Assembly (NCBI RefSeq): GCF_044389085.1
Contig: NZ_JBIRXP010000002.1
Span: 372,001-436,000, forward strand
DNA from: Isoptericola sp044389085
GTDB taxonomy: Bacteria; Actinomycetota; Actinomycetes; Actinomycetales; Cellulomonadaceae
Direction: 5' to 3'
DNA length: 64,000 nucleotides
Under the pieces are notes generated by a model. The model did not search any database. It was not told the DNA's origin and saw nothing but the letters and a program-made list of their open reading frames with translations. Made by a program: the position numbers and the translations under genes. Positions 40,797 to 49,397 of the stretch are shown here, piece after piece; position 1 is the stretch's first letter; every line of letters begins with the position of its first letter.

Positions 40797-42452
40797 CTAC
40801 GAGTGTGCCGTGAGACGGGCGTAGACGTCGGCGTACCGGCCCACGAGCCGCTCCCACGTGCGCTCGGCGGCGACGCGCCGTCCGGCCTCGACGAGCGCCG
40901 CACGGTGGGCGTCGTCGTCGAGCACGCGCGCGACGGCGTCGGCCCACGCCTCGGTGTCGTCGGGGTCCACGAGCACGCCGGCGGGCGAGCCGCCCGTGCC
41001 GAGCTCCAGGGGCGAGAGCACCTCCGCGAGCGCGGGCAGGTCGCTGGCGACGACGGGCCGGCCGAGGGCCATCGCCTCGACGGGCTTGAGCGGCGTGACG
41101 AGGCGCGTCACGCGGTCCGGGCGGCGCGGCACGAGGACGACGTCGAGCGCGGCGAGGTAGGTGCGTGCCACGTCGCGCGGCACCCGCCCGGGCAGCAGGG
41201 CGTGCTCGCCCAGCCCCAGCTCGGCGGCGAGGCGCAGCAGCCGCGGCCGGTCGACGCCGTCGCCCACGATCAGGGCCGACACGTCGACGCCGCGCGACCT
41301 CAGCAGCGCGACGGTGCGCAGCACGGTGTCCAGGCCCTCGTACCCGACCACGCTGCTCACCGTGCCGACGACGAACCTCGCGGTGCGCAGGCCCAGCGCG
41401 GCGCGCGCCTCGGCGGGCGTGGGCGCGGGGGCGAGGAGGGCGGCGTCCACGGCGTTCGGCACCACTGTGATGCGCTCGCGGGGCACGCCACGGCCCACGA
41501 GCTCGTCGCGCATCGTGCCGCTGAGGGTGACGACGTGGTCGGCGGTGAGGGCGAGGTCGGTCTCGCGAGCGCGCAGCAGTGCGAACCGCTCCGAGGCGGC
41601 GGCGCGCTCGCGGCCCTCGGGCGTCGGGTGCGCCGCGGCCCAGGTCTCCTCCGGCAGCCCGCGGACCTCGTAGACCCAGGGCAGGCCGGCCCGCGTGGCC
41701 GCGGCCCGGGCGGCCTCGCCGGTGGTCCACGGGGTGGTGGCGTGCACGACGTCGGGGCGGGCGTCGTCGAGCGCGCGGGCCAGGAGGGCGGAGCCGTCCG
41801 CGGCGCGGCGCCGGTGGTCGGCGGGCAGCGACCGCGGCACCAGGCGCCGGTACGTCACGCCGTCGACGACGTCCGCGCCGCGGGCGGCGAGCGCCCCGAC
41901 CATCAGGGGGTAGCCCGCGCGGGTGGTGGCGGTGACGCGGTGGCCCGCGGCGCGCTGTGCCGTGAGGATCGCGTGGGTGCGCAGCGTGTACCCGCTCTGC
42001 GTGTGCGGCAGCGAGTTCGTGAGGTGGTGGTGCACCGCCGCGGGGCCGGCGGACGGCGAAATTTCACCCGGTCCGGTTCGCGGCGTTTTTTCACCCGCCC
42101 GCCCCGGGAAACCGTCCGCATCGTGAGACATTTCGGGGCGCCGGTCGTCCTCCAGCACGGCGACCTGGCTCAGCAGCGACGCCCGCACGCGGCGTCCGGC
42201 GCGTGTCGTGGGGGCCGCCGCGCGCAGGCTCGCGACGTCGCCCTCCTGCCACGCCGTGCGCAACCGACCGGCCTCCCCGGAGGTCCCGTCGCCCAGCACC
42301 CGCTCCACCCACGGCACGACGACGGCGCTCACCCGGGCCGGGGTGCGCCGCGCCGCCTGGAGCACCAGCCACGCCGGGTCGGTGCGCAGCGCGCCACCGA
42401 CGAAGGACGCGGTGAACCGGGCGTTGCGAGCCAGCTCGCGCAACCGCGTCAT
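40797..42452 (-). CDS. GT4-type glycosyltransferase with N-terminal extension
   Basis: 551-residue GT-B glycosyltransferase. The canonical domain begins near residue 130 (HHLTNSLPHTQSGYTLRTH) and includes YEVRGLPEETWA, VVPNAVDAALL, VGTVSSVVGYEGLDTVL and the C-terminal E-x7-E motif region TPLKPVEAMALGRPVVASD. The first about 130 residues are an Ala/Arg-rich extension plus a Gly/Pro/Lys linker, encoded by a patch with two TTTCACCC words (42062-42069 and 42089-42096). Its acceptor is unknown. The start overlaps the stop of the next glycosyltransferase gene by 4 nt. Confidence 0.88.
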   Translation of the reverse strand: MTRLRELARNARFTASFVGGALRTDPAWLVLQAARRTPARVSAVVVPWVERVLGDGTSGEAGRLRTAWQEGDVASLRAAAPTTRAGRRVRASLLSQVAVLEDDRRPEMSHDADGFPGRAGEKTPRTGPGEISPSAGPAAVHHHLTNSLPHTQSGYTLRTHAILTAQRAAGHRVTATTRAGYPLMVGALAARGADVVDGVTYRRLVPRSLPADHRRRAADGSALLARALDDARPDVVHATTPWTTGEAARAAATRAGLPWVYEVRGLPEETWAAAHPTPEGRERAAASERFALLRARETDLALTADHVVTLSGTMRDELVGRGVPRERITVVPNAVDAALLAPAPTPAEARAALGLRTARFVVGTVSSVVGYEGLDTVLRTVALLRSRGVDVSALIVGDGVDRPRLLRLAAELGLGEHALLPGRVPRDVARTYLAALDVVLVPRRPDRVTRLVTPLKPVEAMALGRPVVASDLPALAEVLSPLELGTGGSPAGVLVDPDDTEAWADAVARVLDDDAHRAALVEAGRRVAAERTWERLVGRYADVYARLTAHS

Positions 42453-43765
42453 CGGGCTTCCGTGCCCGGGTGGTCGGTGAGCTCGCGCAGCAGGTCGAGG
42501 TACCGCTCGGCGAGCGTGTCGTCGTCGGCGTTCCGGGCCACCCACTGCGCGGCGCGCGGGTCGGCGGCAGGCACGTCGCCGGACGACGCCCAGCCGGACC
42601 ACAGCTCCGTGAGCGCGTCGACGTCGCCGGGCGGCACCACCGACCCGGCGCCGGAGCGCTGCACCAGCGCGGCGGCCTCGCCGGCCACGCACGCGGTGGC
42701 GTACGCCCCCGACGCCATCACCTCGTACAGCTTCGACGGCACGGTCCACTCCAGCGGCTTCCAGTCGCGCAGCGACACGACCACGGTGTCCGCCCAGGCG
42801 TAGTAGCGGCGGACCTCGTCGTGTGGCACCGCTCCCACGAACGTCACGGGGGCGTCCAGCTCGGTCACCAGGCCCTCGAGGAAGGGCACGCGCGCGCCCG
42901 CCCCCACGATGCGGACGTCGAGCCGCAGCCCGCGCCGGGCCGCCTGCGCGGCCGCGCGCACCACGGTCTGCAGGTCCTGGGCGCGGCCCACGGTGCCCGC
43001 GTACACGACGCGCAGCGGTCGCTCCGGGGGCCGGCCGGCGTCCTCCGGCAGCCCGGCGTCGTCGGCGCTGGTCAGCGGCTGGAACGATGTGCCGTTGCGC
43101 ACCACCGCGACCCTCTGCACGCCACGCTCGAGCAACACCTGGGCGAACGCCTCGGTCGTCGTGACGACGGCGTCCGCCCGGGACTGCAGCCGCGTCACCG
43201 CGCGGTGCACCAGGGCGCGGGCACCGGCCAGCGTCCGGGAGGTGGCGGAGCGCCGTGCGTCGAGCACGCCGGACGGCTCGATGAGGTCCGGCCAGGCGTC
43301 GCGCATCTCGATCACGAGCCGGGCACGCAGCAGCCGTGCCAGCAGCCACGCGGCGAACATCGACGGAATGCCGGGCACGGTGCCGACCACGACGTGGGGC
43401 CGCCGGCCCGGGTGCCGGAAGTGCCGCAGACCGAGCGAGACCGCGCTCGCCGCCGCGACCGCCTGGTCGGCCGTGCGCGACAGCAGGTCGGCGGCGTGCG
43501 GGCGGAACCTCGTGCGGACCACCCGTTCGCCGTGCCGGCCCCGCGAGACCGAGCCCGGCAGGTGGTCGGCGGAGGCGTCCTGCAGCCGTCCGCTCGGGTA
43601 GTGCGGGGGAGGGGTGAGCACCGCGACGTCCACGCCGGCGTCCATCAGCCGCGGGGTCAGCGTGTCCCAGCGGCGCTGCGGCGCACCGTGCTCGGGCGGG
43701 TAGTGGTGGGTGACGAGCAGCACGCGGGAGCGCTCCGACGCCGACGTCGCCCCGTTGCCGTGCAT
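42449..43765 (-). CDS. WbuB-like glycosyltransferase
   Basis: 438-residue GT4 glycosyltransferase. N-terminal VLLVTHHYPPEHGAPQRRWDTL, central VIEMRDAWPDL and VVTTTEAFAQVLLERGV, then VVYAGTVGRAQDLQTVVRAA and PSKLYEVMASGAYATAC. These match WbuB/Fuc4NAc- and GlcNAc-transferase-type proteins. It is first in the minus-strand operon with the second glycosyltransferase and rmlA. Linkage and sugar are unknown. Confidence 0.88.
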   Translation of the reverse strand: MHGNGATSASERSRVLLVTHHYPPEHGAPQRRWDTLTPRLMDAGVDVAVLTPPPHYPSGRLQDASADHLPGSVSRGRHGERVVRTRFRPHAADLLSRTADQAVAAASAVSLGLRHFRHPGRRPHVVVGTVPGIPSMFAAWLLARLLRARLVIEMRDAWPDLIEPSGVLDARRSATSRTLAGARALVHRAVTRLQSRADAVVTTTEAFAQVLLERGVQRVAVVRNGTSFQPLTSADDAGLPEDAGRPPERPLRVVYAGTVGRAQDLQTVVRAAAQAARRGLRLDVRIVGAGARVPFLEGLVTELDAPVTFVGAVPHDEVRRYYAWADTVVVSLRDWKPLEWTVPSKLYEVMASGAYATACVAGEAAALVQRSGAGSVVPPGDVDALTELWSGWASSGDVPAADPRAAQWVARNADDDTLAERYLDLLRELTDHPGTEAR

Positions 43766-43877
43766 GGTCGTGCCCTTCGCTCGCTCGCGGTGCCCGCAGC
43801 CGTCCGGCGGCGCACCCGGCGAATGGTACGGCCGGAAACCTCACGGGCGGAACACAGGATCTCCGCCGCCCGGGCCG

Positions 43878-43883
43878 TAGGAT
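43878..43883 (+). promoter_or_regulatory. Near-leaderless -10 (TAGGAT) of the LCP gene
   Basis: TAGGAT lies 8 nt before the GTG at 43892 and no ribosome site fits. The arrangement matches the promoter of the export operon at 35879. Confidence 0.5.
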
Positions 43884-43891
43884 CCCGCCCT

Positions 43892-44938
43892 GTGAGCCGA
43901 GCCGACGCCCCGCACCGCCACGCCCGTACCGAGCCACGGCGCAGCCGCCGCGTGGTCGCCGTCGTCGGGGTGGTCGTGCTGCTCCTGGCGGCCGGGGGCT
44001 TCGGCGCCGCCTGGTGGTTCCAGCAGAGCCTGGACAGGAACATCGAGCGCATCGGCGACCCGTTCGCCGAGATCCCGGCCGACAGCGCCCCCGAGGTCGA
44101 GGAGGAGACCGAGGCGGTCAACCTGCTCGTGCTGGGCTCGGACAGCCGGATCTCCGCGGGCGACCCGTCGCAGTGGGAGGCGGGCGCGCAGCGCACCGAC
44201 GCGATCATGCTGGTGCACCTCCCGGCGAACCGGAAGAGCGCGCAGGTGGTGTCGATCCCGCGCGACTCATGGGTGCCGATCCCCGGGCACGGCGAGGCCA
44301 AGATCAACGCAGCCTTCTCCTACGGCGGCCCGTCGCTGATGATCCAGACGGTCCAGGACCTCACCGGAGTGAAGATCGACCACTTCGTGGTCACCGACTT
44401 CGAGTCGTTCACGTCGATGACGGACGCGCTCGACGGCGTGCGCATCCGCGTGCCGGAGGACATCGGCGACGGCAAGCAGGTCTTCTTCTCCAAGGGCGTG
44501 CACATGATGTCAGGGGAGGAGGCGCTGACGTACACGCGCCAGCGCCATGGGCTGTCGAACGGCGACTTCGGGCGGGTCCAGCGGCAGCAGAACTGGATGC
44601 GCGCCATCCTCGCCAAGGTCAACAACAACCGGAACGACGTCGGCATGATGACGGACTTCTTCACGACGGTGAGCCGGTCGGTGGCCGCCGACGACGGCTT
44701 CACGATCGACCGGATGCGCAACCTCTACATGAGCGCGCGCGGCCTCAGCACCAACGACGTCGACTTCATGACCGCGCCCTACTCCGGGACCGGCCGCAGC
44801 GACGACGGCCAGTCGATCGTCGTCCTCGACCGCCAGCGGTTCGACCCGCTGATGGACGCGATCGCGAAGGACCAGGCGGGCAGCTACGTCAAGGAGCACG
44901 CCGACGACCTCGAGGTGCTCCCGGCCACCGTCAAGTAG
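43892..44938 (+). CDS. LytR-CpsA-Psr (LCP) family glycopolymer ligase
   Basis: 348-residue membrane-anchored enzyme that transfers the finished glycopolymer from its lipid carrier to peptidoglycan. A basic cytosolic N-terminus (about 1-20) is followed by one transmembrane helix (VVAVVGVVVLLLAAGGFGAAWWF) and the extracellular LCP domain. Conserved residues include LLVLGSDSR, RTDAIMLVHLP, VVSIPRDSWVPIPGHGEAKINAAFSYGGP and RQRHGLSNGDFGRVQRQQ, with the Arg and Asp that bind the pyrophosphate lipid and metal. The GTG at 43892 fits the -10 box. Its position at the end of the locus marks the attachment step. Confidence 0.94.
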   Translation: MSRADAPHRHARTEPRRSRRVVAVVGVVVLLLAAGGFGAAWWFQQSLDRNIERIGDPFAEIPADSAPEVEEETEAVNLLVLGSDSRISAGDPSQWEAGAQRTDAIMLVHLPANRKSAQVVSIPRDSWVPIPGHGEAKINAAFSYGGPSLMIQTVQDLTGVKIDHFVVTDFESFTSMTDALDGVRIRVPEDIGDGKQVFFSKGVHMMSGEEALTYTRQRHGLSNGDFGRVQRQQNWMRAILAKVNNNRNDVGMMTDFFTTVSRSVAADDGFTIDRMRNLYMSARGLSTNDVDFMTAPYSGTGRSDDGQSIVVLDRQRFDPLMDAIAKDQAGSYVKEHADDLEVLPATVK

Positions 44939-44941
44939 CGG

Positions 44942-46386
44942 ATGGCGTCCCCGGTCCGCACCTCCGCCCGGTACGCGGGGGCCATGGTGGCGGCAGCGCT
45001 CCTGCTGGGCCTCGCCGCGTGCGACCCGACCCCTGACCCGACGGGCGGACCGGAGTCGTCGGCGACCGCACCGGCCGCGACCGGCCCCGCGCCGGCCCCG
45101 TCGCCCGACCCGGCCCCGACCTGCCCCGGTGGCGTCGCGCTGGACCGCCCGGACCGCGCGGTCTCGACGGCCTACGCGGTGACCGGCTGGTTCGTGCTCA
45201 CCAGCCCGGACCGCTGCGCGACCCGCGCCACCGTGCAGGGTGCGCACGCGATCGGCGCCGACACGCTCGTCACGTTCGGCGCGCCCCTGGTCCCGGCGTC
45301 GCCCGCCGACCTGCGGCCGGGTGGCGACGACGACCGGTTCAGCGGCTTCACCGTCGACGGCGAGGACGGCTACGACCATGCCGTCGCCCGGACCGGCGGC
45401 GGGAAGGTCCGCCACGTGTACACCTACGCGGCGAAGGCGACGTTCGACGACGCCACGCTGTTCTGTCCCGGCCGCGACGGGAGGTCCACGACCGCGCAGG
45501 GCACGTTCACGTGGTGGCTGCTGCCGGTCGAGGGCGGCTACAGCGAGTGCGACTCGCCGAGCCGCCGGTACGACCTCGTCGTCGCCTCCAGTCCGACGAC
45601 GGACGCCGACACCCTCCTGATCGACGATGCCGAGCGCTTCGGGGTCGCGGTCTTCCTCGGCCTGCCGAAGCCCGCGCCCGACCCGCGGACGCCGTACGTC
45701 GCGGACGGCTCGTACACGCAGACGCTCGGCGGCTTCACGTCGCGCGTCCTCGCCGGATGGGACGCCCGGCACGGGCAGCGGTCGGCGTTCGCCGGGGTCT
45801 ACCAGTCGCTCGAGACCGCCGTCTTCACCGACGAGGCCACCTGGGCGCCGAACCTGCGGGTGTACGAGCTGCAGCATCGCATCGTCGGGTTCCGCCTCCC
45901 GCGCGACAAGCAGCGGGTCCTGGTGAGCCCATACGCCGACCTGCGTCGCGGCGCCACGCCGGTGTCCGCCGTCCGGCCCGCGCTGCAGCGCATCGCGGAC
46001 ACCGCGGCCGGGACCCGGATGGTGCTCGCCCCGCAGGACGGCGGGGGCACGGGGCGGGTGGGCGCCTTCCGGCCCGGCGAGCGCGACCGCCGGGTGCGCG
46101 CGGACCTGCGCGCCGTCGTCGGCGACACGAAATAGGCGAGGCGTACGCGGGCTCCACCGCCCGGCTCTATGCCGAGGCCGCCCGCGTGCGCGGCGTGACC
46201 CTGTGGGCCAACGTCGAGGCGTTCCGGCCCCCGGGCACGGTCGGCGACCGCGCCCCGACCGACCTCGCGACCCTCGACCGGCAGGTCGCGCTCGCGCGCC
46301 CGCACGTGGCCAAGGTCCTCGGCTACCGGTGGGACGGCTACCTCGACGTCTCCGGCCTCGCCGCCGATATCGCCGCGCGCAGCTGA
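44942..46386 (+). pseudogene. DUF4434-type lipoprotein gene with a C-terminal frameshift
   Basis: The reading frame from 44942 encodes 397 residues and stops at 46135. The next 250 bp in another frame (codons from 46129) continue a plausible C-terminus, EIGEAYAGSTARLYAEAA through ANVEAFRPPG to the stop at 46386. One missing base near 46125-46131 would restore a protein of about 481 residues. The N-terminus is a lipoprotein signal (LLLGLAAC, Cys27) with a Pro/Ala/Ser linker. The body has the TGWFVLTSPDRCA and YVADGSYTQ features of DUF4434-like glycosidase-fold proteins. It may be a recent pseudogene, a sequencing error, or a shorter working protein. Role unknown, probably surface glycan processing. 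Confidence 0.65.
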
Positions 46387-46414
46387 CCCGACTCGCCCAC
46401 AAGAAAGTGCGGGG

Positions 46415-46882
46415 TCAGGCCGCGGTGTCGACGGCGACGCGACCGTCCGTGAACGTCATGCCCTGCACGACGGTGCCCGGGTAGCGGGCGGCGAGGAGGC
46501 GCTGCACGTCGAGCGCGATCCGGGCGTCCGGACGGATCTGGACCGACCCGGCGGGCAGCCCCTTCGACGACAGGACGGACTCGATGCGGTTCTTGGCGAG
46601 ACCGAGCAGCTTGTGGGCGGGGAGGCCGCCGGCGCTGGCGTCGACGGACAGCACGGCGACGCCGCCGTCGAAGCTCTCGACGCGCAGCCGGGAGCGGACG
46701 GCGGGCACGATCCGGGTGGCGAGCTTGAGCGGTCCGGGCAGGTTCTTCACCGCCCGGGCGTCGGCCACGACCTCGAGCTCGTCGCCGGCGCCGCCGACGG
46801 ACGTGACGAAGCGGGGCAGGGTCCGGCCTCCCAGGAGGCCGAGCTCGTTCAGGGTCTCCGCGAGAGACATCTCGGTACGCAC
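46415..46882 (-). CDS. Conserved hypothetical protein
   Basis: 155-residue protein with no membrane segment or motif I recognise. It starts VRTEMSLAETLNELGLL and has an alternating beta-strand pattern (LRVESFDGGVAVLSVDASAGGLPAHKLLGLAKNRIESVL), somewhat like lipid-binding LmeA/DUF2993 repeats, but I would not assign it. The GTG at 46882 is chosen because TACGGT lies 7 nt upstream on the minus strand (46890-46895), a leaderless arrangement. It is convergent with the frameshifted lipoprotein gene and divergent from the MFS gene. Confidence 0.65.
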   Translation of the reverse strand: MRTEMSLAETLNELGLLGGRTLPRFVTSVGGAGDELEVVADARAVKNLPGPLKLATRIVPAVRSRLRVESFDGGVAVLSVDASAGGLPAHKLLGLAKNRIESVLSSKGLPAGSVQIRPDARIALDVQRLLAARYPGTVVQGMTFTDGRVAVDTAA

Positions 46883-46889
46883 GGCGCAT

Positions 46890-46895
46890 ACCGTA
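46890..46895 (-). promoter_or_regulatory. Leaderless -10 (TACGGT)
   Basis: TACGGT on the minus strand is followed by 7 nt and the GTG at 46882. No ribosome site is present. Confidence 0.5.
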
Positions 46896-47000
46896 CTGGA
46901 CTCCGCGGGACGCGTGGGGCGCGTCACTCCTCGGGCGAGGAATAGAACGATTCGATAACCTGTTGCCACGGTCGACGACACCCCGAGGAGAAGGAGATCC

Positions 47001-47045
47001 GTGGCCCCCGCGAGCGACGAACCAGCCCGGGAGCTCGACCGATGA
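47001..47045 (+). CDS. 14-codon upstream ORF coupled to the MFS gene
   Basis: A GTG at 47001 follows a strong ribosome site (GGAGAAGGAG, about 46987-46996). The frame runs VAPASDEPARELDR and stops in an ATGA overlap with the MFS start codon. The ribosome site here is stronger than the GGGAG (47029-47033) that serves the MFS gene. It may be a leader peptide, or the remnant N-terminus of a regulator gene that has been deleted. Confidence 0.4.
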   Translation: MAPASDEPARELDR

Positions 47046-48388
47046 GCGCCACCTTCTCCTCCCTGAAGTACACGAACTACCGCATCTGGTTCGCGGCAGC
47101 CCTCGTCGCCAACGTCGGCACGTGGATGCAGCGCATCGCCCAGGACTGGATCGTCCTCACCGACCTCAGCGACGACTCCGGCATCGCCGTCGGGCTCACC
47201 ACAGCCCTCCAGTTCGTGCCGTTCCTCCTGCTGTCGCCGTGGGCGGGCGTGCTCGCCGACCGGCTGCCGCGCCGCCGGCTCCTCATGGCCACCCAGGGCG
47301 GGATGGGCGTGCTGGCCCTCGCCCTCGGCGCCCTCGTGCTCTCCGGCCGGGCGGAGCTGTGGCACGTCTACGTCTTCGCCCTCCTGCTCGGCGTGGTGTC
47401 CGCGCTGGACAACCCCGCCCGCCAGACCTTCGTCGCCGACATGGTGCCCTCCGACAAGCTGCCCAACGCCGTCGGGCTGAACAGCGCGTCGTTCAACGCC
47501 GCGCGCCTCATCGGGCCCGGCGTCGCGGGGCTGCTCATCGCCGCTGTCGGGGCCGGCTGGGTGTTCATGATCAACGGCGTGACCTTCGGGGCGACGATCG
47601 CCGCCCTGGCCCTCATGCGGGTGCGCGAGCTGCGGCCGCAGCCGGCGGCGCCGCGCGCCAAGGGGCAGATCCGCGAGGGCGTGCGCTACGTGCGCCGGCG
47701 CTCCGACATCGTCGTGATCATGGTCGTGATGTTCGTGGTCTCGACCTTCGGGCTGAACTTCCAGCTCACCTCCGCGCTGATGGCGCGGGTCGAGTTCGGG
47801 CGCGGCGCGAGCGAGTACGGCATCCTCGGCTCGGTGCTCGCGATCGGCTCCCTCGCCGGTGCGCTGCTCGCCGCCCGCCGGGACCGCCCGCGCGTGCGCC
47901 TGGTGATCGGCTCGGCGTTCGCCTTCGCGGTCACGACGGCGGTGCTCGGGCTCATGCCCACCTACGAGTCGTTCGTGCTGGCGTGCATCCCCGTGGGGCT
48001 GGCGTCGCTCACGATGATGACGGCGGCCAACAGCGCGCTGCAGGTCTCGACCGACCCGGTGATGCGGGGCCGCGTCATGGCGCTCTACGTGATGATCTTC
48101 CAGGGCGCGACGCCGATCGGGTCGCCGATCGTCGGCTGGATCGGCGAGGCGTGGGGCCCGCGCTGGTCGATCCTCGTCGGGTCGATCGCCACGTTCCTCG
48201 TCGCCGCCGGCGCGACGGTCTGGGCGGTGCGTCGCTGGCACCTGCGGGTGCGCTACCGGGTGCTTTCCCGCCCCCACCTCGAGGTCGTCTATCTCGACCG
48301 CGAGGTGCTGGAGGGCGTCGCCACTCGCGACGGCGTGCGCCGGGAGCTCAGCCGCGCCGACGCCGAGCGCGTCCCGACGACGGCCTGA
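47042..48388 (+). CDS. Major facilitator superfamily exporter (MFS_3/EntS-like)
   Basis: 448-residue transporter with about 12 transmembrane helices, of the MFS_3/TIGR00900 type often linked to export of siderophores or macrolides. N-terminal FSSLKYTNYRIWFAAALVANVGTWMQRIAQDWIV is the family hallmark, and PWAGVLADRLPRRRLL is the loop 2-3 motif A. About 55 cytosolic residues follow the last helix. The ATG at 47042 overlaps the stop of the 14-codon upstream ORF. Substrate unknown. Confidence 0.92.
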   Translation: MSATFSSLKYTNYRIWFAAALVANVGTWMQRIAQDWIVLTDLSDDSGIAVGLTTALQFVPFLLLSPWAGVLADRLPRRRLLMATQGGMGVLALALGALVLSGRAELWHVYVFALLLGVVSALDNPARQTFVADMVPSDKLPNAVGLNSASFNAARLIGPGVAGLLIAAVGAGWVFMINGVTFGATIAALALMRVRELRPQPAAPRAKGQIREGVRYVRRRSDIVVIMVVMFVVSTFGLNFQLTSALMARVEFGRGASEYGILGSVLAIGSLAGALLAARRDRPRVRLVIGSAFAFAVTTAVLGLMPTYESFVLACIPVGLASLTMMTAANSALQVSTDPVMRGRVMALYVMIFQGATPIGSPIVGWIGEAWGPRWSILVGSIATFLVAAGATVWAVRRWHLRVRYRVLSRPHLEVVYLDREVLEGVATRDGVRRELSRADAERVPTTA

Positions 48389-48391
48389 CGG

Positions 48392-48423
48392 CGCGGGCCC
48401 CGCGGGAGACCGAGGGGCCCGCG
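48392..48423. terminator. Bidirectional terminator between MFS and MHYT genes
   Basis: CGCGGGCCCC (48392-48401) and GGGGCCCGCG (48414-48423) form a 10-bp perfect stem with a 12-nt loop, just after the MFS stop and before the convergent MHYT stop. Confidence 0.65.
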
Positions 48424-48427
48424 GCGC

Positions 48428-49264
48428 TCAGTGCCGGTGACCGGCCGGCTCGCGCCCGGCCGGGCGCCGCCCCGCCCGCGAGGCGGCGTCGTCCGCGCGC
48501 CGTCGCATCCGCGCCTCGAACTCCTGCTGGTCGCGCATCTCCGCCTCGTTGGGCCACATGAGGACGACGAAGATGAGCGCGACGGTCAGCGCCGCGATGC
48601 CGAGGATGAGCGGCCCGAGCAGGTCGACGGCGGTGGTGCCGCTCGTCGCGGGGCCCGGCGTCCCGGTGATGGTCAGCGCGGCCATGCCCGTGTAGTGCAT
48701 GCCGCTGACCGCGGCGCCCATGATGAGCGCCGCGCCGAAGGTCGCGGCACGACCGCGCACGTTCGCGCTGAGCCAGAGCGCCGCCGTCGCCGCGACGATC
48801 GCGATGAGCACGGAGAGGCCGACCACGGGCAGCGAGAACTCCATGCCGCCCGACATGCGCATGGCCCCGATCCCCATGTAGTGCATCGCGGCGACGCCCA
48901 GCCCCGCCACGATGCCGCCGGAGACCAGCCACAGGGGCCGGTTGCCGGCGAAGCCGACGAGGAACAGCCCGATCGCGACGACGACGACGGCGACGACCGC
49001 GCTGAGGATCGTCTGCGGCACGTCGTAGTTGATCGGCATGCCGCTGACCGTGAAGCCGAGCATCCCGATGAAGTGCATCACCCAGACGCCCGTGCCGCCG
49101 ATGGCGACGGCGCCCACGAGCAGCCACGCCGCCCGGGTCTTCGGGTCCGTCGCGGCGCGGGCGCGCGACGTCGCGGACAGGCCGGTGGCCGCCCCGAGGC
49201 ACGACGCGACGTACGCGAGCAGCGGGGTGATCAGCCCGTAGGTGAAATGGTGCATCTCCGGCAT
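48428..49264 (-). CDS. MHYT-domain integral membrane sensor
   Basis: 278-residue protein with seven transmembrane helices made of three MHYT repeats, each carrying the conserved Met-His pair (VMHFIGML, AAMHYMGIGAMRMSG, GMHYTGMAALTITG), thought to bind copper and sense oxygen, CO or NO. It has no EAL or GGDEF output domain, only a charged cytosolic C-tail (about 235-278, RDQQEFEARMRRRADD). As a stand-alone sensor its partner is unknown. Confidence 0.9.
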   Translation of the reverse strand: MPEMHHFTYGLITPLLAYVASCLGAATGLSATSRARAATDPKTRAAWLLVGAVAIGGTGVWVMHFIGMLGFTVSGMPINYDVPQTILSAVVAVVVVAIGLFLVGFAGNRPLWLVSGGIVAGLGVAAMHYMGIGAMRMSGGMEFSLPVVGLSVLIAIVAATAALWLSANVRGRAATFGAALIMGAAVSGMHYTGMAALTITGTPGPATSGTTAVDLLGPLILGIAALTVALIFVVLMWPNEAEMRDQQEFEARMRRRADDAASRAGRRPAGREPAGHRH

Positions 49265-49397
49265 GCGGGGCCTCCCGGCAACTTCGCCCGTCTGTGACGA
49301 GGCGGCACGTTATCAGCCCGTGACCTGGCGGGTGAAAAGTGTCCGCTGACCTGGGGAGATGCGCGGGGGATTTGCGAGGTGGCCTGTGGTGCGTGCC

